From: Lineus longissimus
Lineage: Eukaryota > Nemertea > Pilidiophora > Heteronemertea > Lineidae
DNA length: 64,000 nucleotides
Assembly: GCF_910592395.1 (NCBI RefSeq)
Contig: NC_088309.1
Coordinates: forward strand, 18,418,599-18,482,598
Direction: 5' to 3'
This document shows positions 10,938 through 23,576 of this stretch, one piece after another. Each line of letters opens with the position of its first letter. Within the stretch, counting starts at the first letter, position 1. The translations under genes and the position numbers were made by a program. Under the pieces are notes generated by a model. The model saw only the letters and a list, made by a program, of their open reading frames with translations. It did not search any database and had not been told where the DNA came from.

Positions 10938-12666
10938 CCTAAATATCTTGATTTTTCTGTGGTTTTTTTTATAATGTTCCAAATTTATATTGCATAGATT
11001 CCTGAAACAACAAACTTTCCTATTAATTAGCGGCGCCGAAGAAAGGGGTATTGAGAAGAGACGACATCCTGAACCTCATGGTGTTATACTGTCTTCAACT
11101 GTATATCTCGGGATATATCTTGATAAGATGCAAAAACCTTGGTGGAAAGATGAGTGTTACGAAGTTTCCAGAATGTCTTGAATCCGGGAGTTCAAATTTC
11201 CATAAACATGATTAAGTTTTTACACAGCCTGGGCATTCGGATCAGGGTAACTTTGGGAACACAACGTCGAACTCTGGCATTAATCTCTCCGATCCATCTA
11301 TAGTAAGCTGCAGTTAGTAAAAATCGTTTGATCGGTCTGTATTTTTACGGTCTCTCGCTTATTGCCATCCATAAAGAGACATGAGAGAGCTATCAATGGT
11401 CATTGAAAGCTCTCCACGGTAGGCCCCATTCTCGATCCGAATGCAAATAAAGTTCTTTACAAACACGCGCTGGTATACCGAGAGAGACCCATTTTTGCCG
11501 AGGAACAATGGAAGGACTGGGAAGTAGAGATGCTTCGAATATCTGACATTTTGATTTGTTATGTCTGAGGTGAATACACCATTGTGTCTAACTCTTAACT
11601 TAATCAACAGCATTGAGCGGGTGGCTGAAAAGAATGATAGAGCGAACATAGAACCAGAGACGTAACAAGTGATTTGCAAATAATTACATTAAGCAGAACA
11701 ATCAAGACACAGACACTAAACAAAATAACACGCCCCTCCAGGCATATACTTTTTTCTACTTCTTCGCAATTTTCTGATGCATGCGTAGCGAAAGGAAAAA
11801 AATGCTTACACGCCCTTCATTGACTGAAGCCCAGACTATTTCTTTTTTTTCTGTGCAGAATGTCATCCTGCGTATAATATATTATTAGTCACACAAGCGA
11901 AAGTATTGTTATTGCTTTGAGCATTCCGGCAATGAGACGGCCGACATCTCACTACATCCCAGCCGTGAGTTCCTCGGGGTGTCCTGTCGACATTTCACAA
12001 CAACAGAGAACTTTTAATGAGAAGAGTGAATACAGCATCTTCTCGAGTTCCTTTCCGATGCCACCTCGTTATTTCGCATGACCATGCGATGCTCCCTCTG
12101 GAGCATCCATTCAAGCAATGATATCAAGCCAACGGCTTCGTCAAGAATCTGGGCAACGGACCTTCATTCATTTCTGGCGTGGCATCATGTCCTTGGGTGA
12201 CTTCGGTGGAAGTTCGGAGTGTTATGCAGGAAGCAAGGAAGGATGGCAGCTGGTCAACGAGAAGTTGATAACTGCTTATCGATCCCGCGGGATCGGGAAA
12301 TGATAATAGTTTTTACCTCCATCTATTAAACATGCTGAAGGTAAGCTGCAAGCCAATCATTGTGACTCTAGATATCGTTAGCAGCTGCAACAATCAAGAT
12401 CGAAAGTACTCGACGTCCGGATGTAATCTTTTCCGGTCCACGAAAAACGGCGATCGACAGCCTATAAGGCGAGTACAGAGCTCTTAGCCTGCCATTTGCA
12501 CTGCGCGATAAAATCGCTTTCATTGTTTCGAGGTGCTACTTCAATTGCGGGCCTAGCCAATCAAGCCAATTAGTGCACCTGCTTAATTGGTCCTGGCAAG
12601 CCTAATGGAAAATGCATAGGAAATATCAATAAAGTTGGCTTTTTGGGCGGGGTGTTAAAATAATCC

Positions 12667-13100
12667 CAACTCCCGACTTCTGACACAATTCTATATATAT
12701 GTCTAGGTATTTACTGGCAAAATTTGGAGTGATTTGGATGGAAATTCGATGGGTCCATCTATAGGTTGAAAATTTTGGTAAATCTGTAATGCTTCACTCG
12801 TAGCCCGTAGTGTAAATTCCTGAGAAATTGGGTTTTGGGGGCTTTTCTAGCTGCGCTAGCTCCGAAACTATACATTTGATACAAACTCCCGACTTCAGAC
12901 GTGGTTGATAACTCTTAGGATTATATTCCCAAGATTTCAGCTTTATTGGAGAAAAATTCATAGTGTCCATAGGGGGGCTGAAAATTGGAGGATTTTCAAT
13001 TTTTTTTCCCAACAAATATGCGAAAAATATTACTTTCCACCTAGAATTAATCAAAATTTCGCAAACTATCATAAAGTACTTCCTTGCGACAATCATTTGT
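12667..13100. repeat. Diverged tandem pair, period about 220 bp
   Basis: Two units start aactcccgacttctgac (about 12668) and aactcccgacttcagac (about 12885). Each is followed by a related run with gggtccat-like / tgtccat words and ctgaaaattgg or ttgaaaatttt. No coding signal. Confidence 0.6.
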
Positions 13101-16100
13101 GAAGCTCTCAAAACTTTCGGCTGATTTATTTGCCCCTTAATTAGCAAAAACCAAACATTTTAGTGTTCGCATGCAACAATGCACAGGAGGCTAATTGCCA
13201 GATTAATTCACACCTGTCCAATCTCAAACAATAGGAATGATGGAGTCTCCCTCTATTCAAAACAGAGTGTGCTGGGCCTGCCATAGCTGGTAATGAAGCA
13301 ATTTTGAAAATGTTCACATGCAGGGATTTGAGAAACATTAACATGTTTCATTTATTTTCCGTTGGCTTCAACAAGCAAACAGTTTGCATATTGCTAATTA
13401 ATCAAGGGAACTCAAGTAAAAATACGAGTTTCAGGCAAAAAGCCCTGGATTGCCGTCCAGTGCCGATGGTACATGTAGCATAAACTTGTTCAAAGACATT
13501 TCTTTAGCCTGCGTGGTCAAACGCGACATAACCTTGCTAAGCGTGAGGATTGACGTATGATATTCTTAAACCTCAATGGGTGATGGCGTCCAGAGGAGTT
13601 CGGCTGAACGCCGCTTGCCGCCACTCGCCTCCACTCGTCGCTGAAGTTTGATATCTGGCGTCGATTGGAGTTCGCCGACGTCCAGCGGCGTCAAGTCGTA
13701 GCACACCTGGGAGTTTTCTGACGTTCAGACACTGGCGGACAAAAAAACTTAACTGGACGCCGATGTTGGAGTCAGATGTGCTGCCAGCTTTACATGCGCT
13801 GTACGTGTGCGCGTCATCCAAGAGCTATTTTAGAACACTGTCTCACAAGATTGTGACATCTGCACTATCGTTGGCGTCTACAGAATATCCTTAAATATTA
13901 AGTCCCAACCCTGGTAATTATTTTCAACGACGGAGACCAGTAATCAATTATTAGACAGTGATAACGTTTTTCGTAATATCAATCACGGTCTTTACTTTTT
14001 GATGTCAAAAATAATGGTCTCATCCGCAAATACGACAACCTTTAGATTGGTTTGATGATATTTCCCGAGGCTAATACTGACGTTGCAGAAGTACATCTAC
14101 CCATTGGTGCCCACATAACCTTTTGGGCAAAGAAGACGTACTAACCCAATCAATATAATGGATAGAAAGTCAACAAACAACAGATAGGGAATCGGATATC
14201 ATTATTATCGTGAAGCCTCTTAAAACTACCGGGATGATGTCTTCAGCTTAATGATTCATATTTAATTAAGTCTGTCTGTTGTACTCCGCAGAAATGTCAC
14301 GGGAAAGTGGATGGCTTTTAATGTAGGTCGTTTTTGCCGTTTTGTCAAAAGAGCTTAAATATATGAGGTAAAATTTAATATGTTAAAAAGCTGGCATTTA
14401 GTTAATCTTCTGAAGTTTTAGAAGCACGATTTCTTAAGAAGATCTGATTTCTCGCCAATCTTTTTCCCCCTAGGATTGCGTTACTCATCATTGAAATACG
14501 GAAAAAAAGCTGATCATTCTTTGAAAACTCCTCGAAGAACGTTAAAAGAAGGTTAACCTATAAGTAATGCATGAAAAACTACATGTATTCTATCAAGTAA
14601 CCTTCAGAAAACTCTTCTTGTTTTCTTAAAAGGAACGAAATCAGGTTTTCTCAAAATCGAACTTCTAAAGAACTCGTCCTTTGTGGGTTTAATCCAATTC
14701 ATGTAACTTTTTGTCGAGAAGCGGAGTTTTTTGTACGGTACGTGACATTTTTTTCTCTAAAATGGCCACTGTTGCCCACTCAAGAACGTGGTTTCACGCA
14801 TTGCCGCAAAAAAGAACAATAGAATATTGGCGTTGATGAACTGTATCTCGGAAGACGAGGACAAATTGTACAAATATGGCTCGGAAACGACGTAATGACT
14901 ACATGTATTGGTGAACTTGCTGTCGCAAACCGATTGGCTTTCCAAAATGAACACTTTGAATGCGCGCATAACATTTCTCGTTTTTCTTTTAATATTCTGA
15001 AACGGTCTTGCTGGTAGATCGGTGAAACTGCCTCGTCGATAGAAGTCTTTGCATTCTGGATGCACACAATACGATATCAATAACAGCAACCGATGATGCC
15101 TCAAAGAGTTTCGAAAAAGCACAATCTCATAGACAAAGGTGTTCCGTAAAAACAATGTACAGTTTTATCGGGGAATAAACGACACCAGTGCATCTGTAAA
15201 ACCGATAGCAAGCTCCATCACAGAGTTTTGACGTCGCTCGTTGTTGTTGAGAGGGTTGCTGCCAATAAGACAATTAGCTATTTCTCATCACCTCCGCGTG
15301 GCAGCGGTTGTACTATAGATGCTGCAAAATCAAAGTTTAAAAGCGGCACATACATAGAAAAACGCTCAGGTAAAATCTGCTTTTAAGAAGTCACTTCCAC
15401 CTTCTCGATTGAGGAAATGAACTAATGAATTCCGCGCAGGAAGGAAGACCTGTCTGATCAGACATGACAGCATAAAACAGCCCGGAATGGATCATCATCA
15501 TCAGAGCCGAATTAGGGGCCGCTTATATAGTGCGTGCGCAACACGGCGGAGGGCATCTTTTCTCAGACCATTTTTGCAATGGCCGTAGACAAAACGCGGC
15601 GAATATCACGAAGATTTGCTATGTAATAACATATTCGAAAGCCTCTGGTAAGTTCATGATTGGATAATTTTTATCAAGGTTACCTCTTCACAAAGGCTGG
15701 ACTGTGCAGGGCCTTGCAGAGTGGTGGTATTATAAAGATACATATGCGGACTACTTTTGGTACCACCGACTTCTTTTATGTCAGTATGTCGTTGGCGAAG
15801 GGACGATCGCGAGCATGCAACCCATCCTGGTTTACGAGGATGAGCTGATAAGGGTTAGTGATAGTTAATGGCTGCCTCGAGATAAACCGCGAGGAGGAAG
15901 CAATTACATTGAAGCGGGTTCAACGTCCTCTATTATTTCCATTCCAGCTAGACAAGGACACTTATCGGATATTTTCGCTTGGAATTACAGCCGTATAATG
16001 ATGGAATGCATACTATTTTTTTTCTGGCCAGTGCTTTTTCGAGCGCCACCGAGGACTGGTTGTTTAAAAAACAAGATAAATCACTAACATGGCCATCAGT

Positions 16101-16169
16101 ATCATTCTTAAACCGTTAAGTTTACAGCCAAATGTCTTATAAAGCACGTTGCATGCAAGGCATCTAAAG

Positions 16170-16542
16170 TTAAAAAGGGTAACTCGTGTCAAATTTCACC
16201 ATATAATGTTTTAGCTGTTTTTGACAAATGACTACGTCACTTTCTCATAAATCGGTAAGGTTTTCGAATCGAAATGCACATTTTCTAGAAATTGATGGTT
16301 TTAACCCCGCCCGGACGGTTCGCTTCGATGCCGTTGAAATTGCGCTACGCCGACGACGTTTTCGTTGATGACGTCACAACATGAACATTTTCGCGGTCGC
16401 GTTGGTTTACATTCGATTAAAACAGCGATTTTATAATAAATCCAATCAAAAATGGAAAATTTTAGCTTTACATTTGTGATCAACAATTAAAAACGGACGT
16501 ATTTCCGCAAAGTTGTAAATCACATCATAGTATCACTTTAAA
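16170..16542. mobile_element. MITE carrying a CRE, copy 1
   Basis: Begins ttaaaaagggtaactcgtg and ends tagtatcactttaaa. Both tips reduce to TTAAAGnGnnACT, a short terminal inverted repeat. A second copy in the opposite orientation is at 20718-21053. Copy 1 has about 37 bp of extra internal sequence. It contains a perfect TGACGTCA at 16369-16376. No transposase. Confidence 0.85.
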
Positions 16543-17263
16543 GTAGATGTTTAAAAAAATCGGTTATTTGAGAATTGTCGTAGATCACCAAAAAATTGTT
16601 TACTAGGTCAAGAAAAAACCTAGCACGATCCTTTTTTCACCTCCTCCAACTGAATTCTGCTGTTATCCGTGAAGCTATTTACCTAGCGTATGTTTGTGTC
16701 ACTTTTGATTTTGGACACTTTTGCTAATTATGCATATTATTATTACCTAATTAATACATGTTACAGGCTATCTTTATTTATGTGTTGCAAATGTCTAGGG
16801 CATTAAAGTTGAAACCCCAAAATTCCTCGTTTATACGAAAATGAAGTGCGTGGTTATAACAAATCACTTTTCAAAATCATTTAAATTGTGTCATAAAAGA
16901 AAAATAAACTTGCTACGCGTTTGAAAAAAAAGTCTCCATGGCAGTTTATCTATCAATGGCAACGTGTGACTACAGCATTCCGCGAAGATGACGTCACTAC
17001 AGCTGCTGCCCTCTATTTCCCCATCGCTGAATTACAGGCAATGTCGGACAAACATGCGGTTTCGTAATGGATTCAGGCTTTCTAACTAGGGCAGTTAGAT
17101 TCAATCTGGCACATGTCCGAGTGTTGGAAATACTACATAATTGTTCTGAATATTTCTCTCTCTGACTCTATCGTATCATTCATGCTAAAAACAATGCAGG
17201 GTCAAAGATAATTGACTTTGAAATAAGCTCAAATGCGTAGAAATAAGTGTCGATGGCCGACTG

Positions 17264-17320
17264 TCACGTGACTAAAACGTCATCAATATCTTATGCAAAT
17301 GACCTTGTGAGCTATAAATA
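17264..17320 (+). promoter_or_regulatory. Promoter-like cluster: E-box, CRE half, octamer, TATA
   Basis: In 57 bp: TCACGTGA (17264-17271), aacgtcat (17277-17284), octamer ATGCAAAT (17293-17300) and TATAAATA (17313-17320). Transcription would start near 17345. A full TGACGTCA lies upstream at 16989-16996. Downstream I see only very short ORFs, so the product, if any, could be a small RNA, a spliced leader exon or a non-coding transcript. Orientation is inferred from the TATA box. Confidence 0.5.
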
Positions 17321-19812
17321 GTAACTTCGCGGGATGCTATTCGACTCTATTCGGAAATGCTTGCACCGCCAAGTGTCATAACAATGGGATAAGGTTAAAA
17401 ACCAGTCTTGATAGTTGTCTAAATGGTTTGAGCAATCGGACCATAGGGACATTTCTGATTTCGCTGTGAATGAACTTAGAGTTTATAAGGCAACTGTCCT
17501 GGTTCAACTTATGTTGTGGTCTTCCGACAGAACATGACAAGACCTTTAAGTCAGCATTTGTTTCGGTTGCGTGTTATCGCCGACTGAAAAATATCGGTGA
17601 AAGGAGAGAAGGCAACTATATATTGGGCAATCGTGTGACGCACTAGTGGCCCGGTGTAACATCTGTGTCTGTTACCCATTTGTTAGTGTCACCTACTGTT
17701 CCCCTATTCACGGATTAAGCGACCACACAGAAACACTCACAGATACTACACCAGTCTCGCGAAACAAACACGATTGGTCAACCTTGGCATTAGGCTATCT
17801 GATGATATCCCAACGGTCAATGTCCTTTATTATTGCGTCGCTGATTTGGACCAAGAACACTCACTGATAATGACATTTTTCGTCTTGGTATTTGCTCACC
17901 GTGATGGTTCATCTTCAATCCTTAATTAACATCTGTATCTAAGGTTGGGCTTGTCAATCATGTCAATTTTCCCTATACTATTGCCATCGCTTCATGGCAC
18001 CTGATATTGATACTTTTCATATTGTTATTTACTCAACGTGATGGCATTGATCTTGTCCCATCCTTGGACAATGTCTGCAATCAGTCGGTGCCTTACCTAT
18101 TGACCACCTATTTTGTCTGTGGGCGTTATTAGTCGCCAGTGGTCAACCGCAATAAAGAGGAAAATAAGAAAAAAGGCGTCAAGCGGTGCGGTATCGATGG
18201 CACGACGAATTCATTGGGAGATTACCGTCTGGTCGAATTCCCACAACGCTGACGGGGTTGCCAATGTGATGCTTGAGAGAACGTCTGGCAAATCAGGCAT
18301 TTTCGCTGACCTCACATCGAAAACATAGTAGTCTATCATTCTTAGGTCATCATTCTGTCTATGCAAGTACGGATTTTCATCAGCCTCTTAGTACTACGGT
18401 GTGGTTCCCGACACCGTTGCTTCGGGAGCTTCGAATTCACAGTAGTACCAATCAGCTGATGAAAGATAGCGCATTCTATCTTATACGTTCTGTAAGTGTC
18501 CAGTTCTTGATAGTGTGGTATTGTTTGATCAAATTAGATAACGGCAAAGCGTACTGACGAAGTTACTTTTTATTCAACTTCTCTATAACTTTGCTGCCGC
18601 TTTTTTCGAAATAAACCTAAAAAATTGATTGAAGGAATTTTGTTTTGTTACATTCAAATTGAGAGAGACGACGAAATTGTTCTTGTCTTAGTGGCCAAAA
18701 GTGCATGGGTCGCAATCAAGCACTCGTGTTACAGCCCATGGGCCAAGTTGTATCTGACATAATGCCTCTCCGTAGATTAATGCCAGTGAGAGAGCCGACC
18801 AGGAGACTGAACAAAATATTTCCATTAGAAAGGCATCGCCTCACACACCTTCTAAGCAATCACTGAATTAGCTGAGGTTATGAAATGATATGCCGCTAAT
18901 GGACATGAATTAGCCGTTTCCCTATCTTCCTTGTAGTTTTGTTTCCGCTTATAAGATCAACACGTCCCTTTTTCATTGTCAGGCTGTGTGAGCTTTGCAT
19001 TGTCTGTGTCTACATATATAAAACCAAAACCATTAGTGAGAACCATATTTGGTAATGCACAATCGGTGGTAAGAGAAAACAAGAAATCTTTCAGAAAAGT
19101 TTATACATCAGCCTTTCGCCTCACAATGTGCAGCACATGCCGAAAGGACGTTGTCAACTCCATGCCAAATTTCAGTCAATACATGTACTGAAAAATGACG
19201 GCGGAGATATTTAGAGACACGATCACCATAGCCCACCCTCCTCAAAATGTACATGTATGTTTGAAAAAATGCGCTGGAAATTATTGGATTCATCTGCATT
19301 ATCCAGAAAAACATTACAAAATAAAAGCTATAACGCATTTGTGTATAACGTTGAATATGGGCAAATTCATAGTTTTCTTTAATGACATCTCTATCTACAG
19401 TAGTAAGCATGGTTCTGAACTAACAAAAAACTATTTTTTTTGTGATATTGACACCGTCTGGCAGACTACATTTAAAGTATGTTGGCTTGTTTACGTTGTT
19501 GGCTATTGTTTATCCCTCAACTAAGACGTAAGTAAGGTTTCTTTTTAGAAGCCATGCGAATGCTGGGGTTATATTACATACATGTAGTTCGCGTTATAAC
19601 TTGTACCGTATCACTCCAAGGAACAGGTTATGTCCAAAGAGTGGGCAACATAGGATTTACGGTGTCCAGCGAGCGGGCCACATGCGATTTACGTACGACG
19701 TAACCTATAAACCTTCTGTCTTTTTATGACATGTTTCAAGCTTAAAGAGGTTGAATAGCGCCTCCAGAAGCAAGCAACAGCGCCACCCGTAGCAGAAATA
19801 AGCACTGCTTAG

Positions 19813-19885
19813 TGACGTCATGGTTTCCATATACGGCATCTCATTTGCATATTTTTACAACCTTATTTACTACGAGTTATAAATA
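19813..19885 (+). promoter_or_regulatory. Promoter-like cluster: CRE, octamer, TATA
   Basis: TGACGTCA (19813-19820), octamer ATTTGCAT (19843-19850) and TATAAATA (19878-19885), with CACGTG at 19895-19900. The kinds of sites match the cluster at 17264-17320, but the octamer is flipped and the spacing is longer. The first coding-like sequence starts about 190 bp downstream at 20091. Confidence 0.5.
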
Positions 19886-20090
19886 TGCCAGTAGCACGTG
19901 TATCATGCCGGGCGGCGCTGTCAGGTGTTTCCACTATGGGTTACATAATCGGCTACAAAGAGGCCAGTGTTCTAGTAAATGAAGTTAGCAATGATAGCGA
20001 AAGAATGTTAGTGTATGTTACGCAGTCAATAGCGATAGTAGTGAGTTGGAGAGAGGAGAAAATGGAAAATGGAGAGAATACAGTAGTAGT

Positions 20091-20237
20091 ATGGATTTCG
20101 AGTCGCCGGTGGATTCTGGGCCGGTGGAGAGCGATGCCCCTGATTCGAACAGTACGGAAGAAATGGAGCAGCATATTATCCAAGACTTGTTTGACAACCA
20201 TGACGACTCAAATATTTGCCAGAATTGCCGGCAATGA
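20091..20237 (+). CDS. Short acidic ORF, first of two overlapping ORFs
   Basis: 48 residues from ATG at 20091. It starts MDFESPVDSGPVESD, is rich in Asp/Glu/Ser, and ends NICQNCRQ with a CxxC near the C-terminus. Its TGA overlaps the ATG of the next ORF (ATGA, 20234-20237). It lies about 205 bp downstream of a TATA box. No family recognised. It could be an upstream ORF, the first part of a frameshifted exon, or chance. Confidence 0.25.
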   Translation: MDFESPVDSGPVESDAPDSNSTEEMEQHIIQDLFDNHDDSNICQNCRQ

Positions 20238-20560
20238 ACATGAGTGAAGAGGAGATGGGGCCATTCCAGCCAAGTGACCTGTCACTGCTCATGGCGAATG
20301 TCGGAGCCTCTAGAGACGCTGGTCTCGTCAGTACGCCAACGGCATTGAGGTGTTCCCGAAGGGTGGTGCAGACGCCAAGACGTGAGACTAACACCGGCGC
20401 GGTGACAGCTGTAGCAGATGGAGCCACGCCACTAACATTTTTCAAGCATCCGAATGGTACCTTACAGATCCGCAAGGGGCGCGTTACCGAAAATGTTGCA
20501 AAAATCAGTAACGTGATCGTAAATATTGTCATATTTTTCAAGATGAGAGTATGTAAATGA
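20234..20560 (+). CDS. Hypothetical ORF, second of two overlapping ORFs
   Basis: 108 residues from ATG at 20234. It starts MNMSEEEMGPFQPSD and includes a basic stretch with RCSRRVVQTPRRE and a segment LTFFKHPNGTLQIRKG. Codon third positions are GC-rich compared with the surrounding DNA, which favours coding. The last 15 or so residues turn hydrophobic and may be read-through into an intron (a GTAAAT lies at about 20519). No homologue is recognised. A long antisense ORF across the same stretch is probably its shadow. Confidence 0.3.
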   Translation: MNMSEEEMGPFQPSDLSLLMANVGASRDAGLVSTPTALRCSRRVVQTPRRETNTGAVTAVADGATPLTFFKHPNGTLQIRKGRVTENVAKISNVIVNIVIFFKMRVCK

Positions 20561-20717
20561 TACGCAAACGGTAAACCAATGAAAGGCCAGTATCTATTGA
20601 ACCTTACAAGTAATTTGGGGGCCTTGAAACTCATTATATTTATCAATGAAACCTTATTCCCGCCTAAGGTTTTGACCGGGCCGTCCAAAACTCCCCATTT
20701 TTTGGCGGGCCCTTCCC

Positions 20718-21053
20718 TTTAAAGTGATACTATGATGTGATTTACAACTTTGCGGAAAAAAATCCGTTTTTAATTGTTGATCACAAATGTAAAGCTCAAA
20801 TTTTCCATTTTTGATTAGATTTATTATAAAATCGCTGAATGTAAACCACCGCGACGGCGAAAATGTTCATGTTGTGACGTCATCAACGAAAACGGCATCG
20901 AAGCGAGCCGTCCGGGCGGGATTAAACCATCAATTTCTAGAAAATGTGCATTTCGATTCGAAAACCTTACCGATTTATGAGAAAGTGACGGAGTCATTTG
21001 TCAAAAACAGCTAAAACATTATATGGTGAAATTTGACACGAGTTACCCTTTAA
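20718..21053. mobile_element. MITE carrying a CRE, copy 2 (inverted relative to copy 1)
   Basis: Begins tttaaagtgatactatgatg and ends cgagttaccctttaa, collinear with the reverse complement of 16170-16542. TGACGTCA at 20875-20882 is conserved between the copies together with its flank aacatgaacattttcgc (in copy 1 orientation). Confidence 0.85.
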
Positions 21054-22056
21054 GTAAATTGACGAACATGCTCGCGATAAAATCGTGACACGTGACAACG
21101 TGAAACATGTGTCTACAATGCACATGTTTATTTTACACTGGATCGTCTGCGAAACAAAGTTTTTGCATGATGTGTAGCGTGAACCCTGAGCTGGAGTAAA
21201 GCATAGTTAGGTCATGGGAATCGCATGTCTAAGACCGATCGTCATGACACCATACCGGTGAATGACAATTTAGCACTCCTACCCAGTACTACAGCCCTAT
21301 TGCTCAAGAATGATTTACAATTACAGAATCATATATTCTGCGATTGTTTCCTCTTGGGTCTTTTACACCGGTGCCAGTACCCTCCATGGAATAATATCTC
21401 CATCCTTCCCAAGGAACTAATTAGCTTAATCACCACTAACAGACGTTCCTGCGCAATACCATTCCGCAGAAGGGCTGAATACCAGCGGAAATTAACTTGT
21501 CGTAAATTCGATGCCTAATTAGTTGCATTTCCGTGATTATGCTACAAGGGATTTATTATGCAACTAACACCTGATATATGAGACCACCGATACAATTTTG
21601 AAAGAAATCAATATAGATATCGCCGGAGAGAAGTTTGGTTGCTCATTATTTGACGCTTAAGTCTCAGTGATTGTAGTTGCATAGATGCGGCCCCTTAGTA
21701 AGTCCTGCCCTATTGTTCTAGGCTGGGGGAGGCTTTCTACGCACGATAAAGTTCTAAGATCTAACCACAAGCCGTGTCACACCCCAACAGATTCGAATCC
21801 GGTCGTGTTTCCAGCCAAAGTAACTGCGTTCGCCGCGGCGACAAAACTATATACGGACGTAGTATTGGCGCGGCGGGGACCTCAGCCGAAAAACTCCAGA
21901 AACAGGCATAACGATTTGCCGGACAGACCACGGGATCTGGCTGCTGAAAATGGTGAATGTCAGCCAATTAGGGACAGGTATACAGGTTTCGGCTGCGCAT
22001 CGGTGGCTTGATCATCCAAAAAATGGATGATAATAATATTAGAATATTGAACTTAC

Positions 22057-22179
22057 CTATCACAATTGTCATTTTCAGTGTTCTTACTCTCGCCCTCTCT
22101 ATGTGGCCGAGACACGATCTCCTGAGCTTCGAATGTCGTCGGCCATTTTGCGTGGTGTATGTCGGTAAATCCATCTCAT
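22057..22179 (-). CDS. GnRH/AKH/corazonin-type GPCR, exon for intracellular loop 3 and start of TM6
   Basis: A 123-nt exon between a good acceptor (tgtcttttcag) and the donor ATAG|GTAAGTTC. It supplies two bases to finish the split codon, then 40 codons and one base. The frame begins EMDLPTY and passes through a basic stretch with HSKLRRSCLGHIERARVR. It ends TLKMTIVI, the cytoplasmic start of TM6. The arrangement LRRS-L-xIxRARxRTLKMT is a hallmark of this receptor family and the site of G-protein coupling (family knowledge). Entry and exit phases (1 and 1) agree with both neighbouring exons. It is separated from the TM5 exon by a 10.1-kb intron and from the TM6 exon by a 14.3-kb intron, so ab initio predictors may miss it. 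Confidence 0.9.
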
Positions 22180-23576
22180 CTGAAAAGACACAAGCGCGAG
22201 ATTTCTCGTTAGAAAATCGTGCAGCTTATTAACAATGCTTTGTTTTGTCAATGGATTACCTGGTGTCACTACAATCACCTGCCTGAGCCTCCCGTCTATG
22301 ATTGAGATTGACACGGTAACGTTGCCTTTACCTTGTTTAAAGCTCATTGAATTGCTTATCAGATACACTATCGGCAAGTGTTAAGAGTTTTCTTTCCAAA
22401 TAAGACAGGTGTGTTTCGTGTAAATCGCAACAAATTATTTTACTTTGATATGAAATTTGAACTACTACTTTGGCGAGAAGAGTAATTGACCAGAGGTCCA
22501 GTTTATTCGTCGATCAGATAATTAAACTTCAGTCAGTTCAGTGACATCGTTATCAATTAACATCAGTTGGTTTGAGTGTTGGTCATCGAGGCACTTAGCC
22601 CAGGCACTAATGCCTCGATCATGTTGAAATTTCAAGCGAAGGACATTGCTCATCGCACATTTTAGAAACGTGCCCATCTGACATTCCCCTGAGAAGGGTC
22701 AACATAATATTTTATGTGACGGGTATCCATAAACACCACGACAGGCCATAATTAGACAACTACCATGACAACCTTGAGGATGCTTCGCCGTTTGTGATAT
22801 GATGATCTTTTAGAGTGGTTGGATCCGGTAGGGTCGACTGTATCGCGCCCGTCCGGATATGTCACAATTTCGGCAGACACTCGAATATCGACATGCCCAT
22901 CGAGTTAGTGCTTTGATCCTGTAAATTCGCCAAAAAATCGTACACTTTGTCATATTCTCATTATGAATATTTGGTGTTGTTTTCCATCTTAAACACCCAC
23001 CCAAAGCAGCACTAGCACTGGGTTCAACAAAAGAAAAACTCTATTTAACACTGTTTACTCTGAAAAGTCATTCCGAACGACCAAAAAAATCATACTTATG
23101 TGTATATGGGCACCATCCTCATCCTTGGAGAATTTCCATCCATTGACGTGAAGGGTGGGCGTGGCACCAGCGTCCTCGTCACCCTCATTAGAGATGATTA
23201 TGGCCCCGCAGAATTTGTATCAGTCCCAGGTTCGTGGGAATGGGAATGTAGTGTTACAATTAAGTCGAAATAGAGCCGGCTCAGACTGGCTCAGACAAGT
23301 GCAATTTCCGTAGGTCACGTTTTTACCGTGCAGAGAATTTTATTGTGGCATCATTTGGAGTTGGTATTATTTATCTGTGTTGGAATATACTAATTGCCCG
23401 TTTCTATACGAACACAAAAGTTCTAAACTAAAAATGTACTTAGTATTCACAAACGATGTACTTCGTGGCGGCCGGAAATGTCACTTCGGACTAAACTGAT
23501 ACAGCTTTGAGCATAAACCGAGACGTGACGCCCTCTTGCCATTGGCGATATACCATCTTCCGAAGACCATTGTTTA

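Larger units (their letters stand above)
7734..22056 (-). other. GPCR intron, 14.3 kb, repeat-rich
   Basis: Interrupts the receptor within TM6. It holds the perfect foldback at 8276-8668, the repeats at 10002-10260, 10315-10937 and 12667-13100, the inverted pair at 16170-16542 / 20718-21053 and the promoter-like clusters at 17264-17320 and 19813-19885. A locally GC-rich stretch at about 13580-13760 repeats GGCGTC-type words. In 9.0-9.9, 11.0-12.6 and 13.8-16.1 kb I see no recognisable gene or repeat. Confidence 0.75.

Noticed and set aside
14757-15155. 132-codon minus-strand ORF
   Set aside because: No motif, no promoter or splice support, and composition like the surrounding intron.
20176-20688. 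170-codon minus-strand ORF, the longest in the window
   Set aside because: It runs antisense to a plus-strand frame with better codon composition, has no recognisable motif and is probably a shadow.
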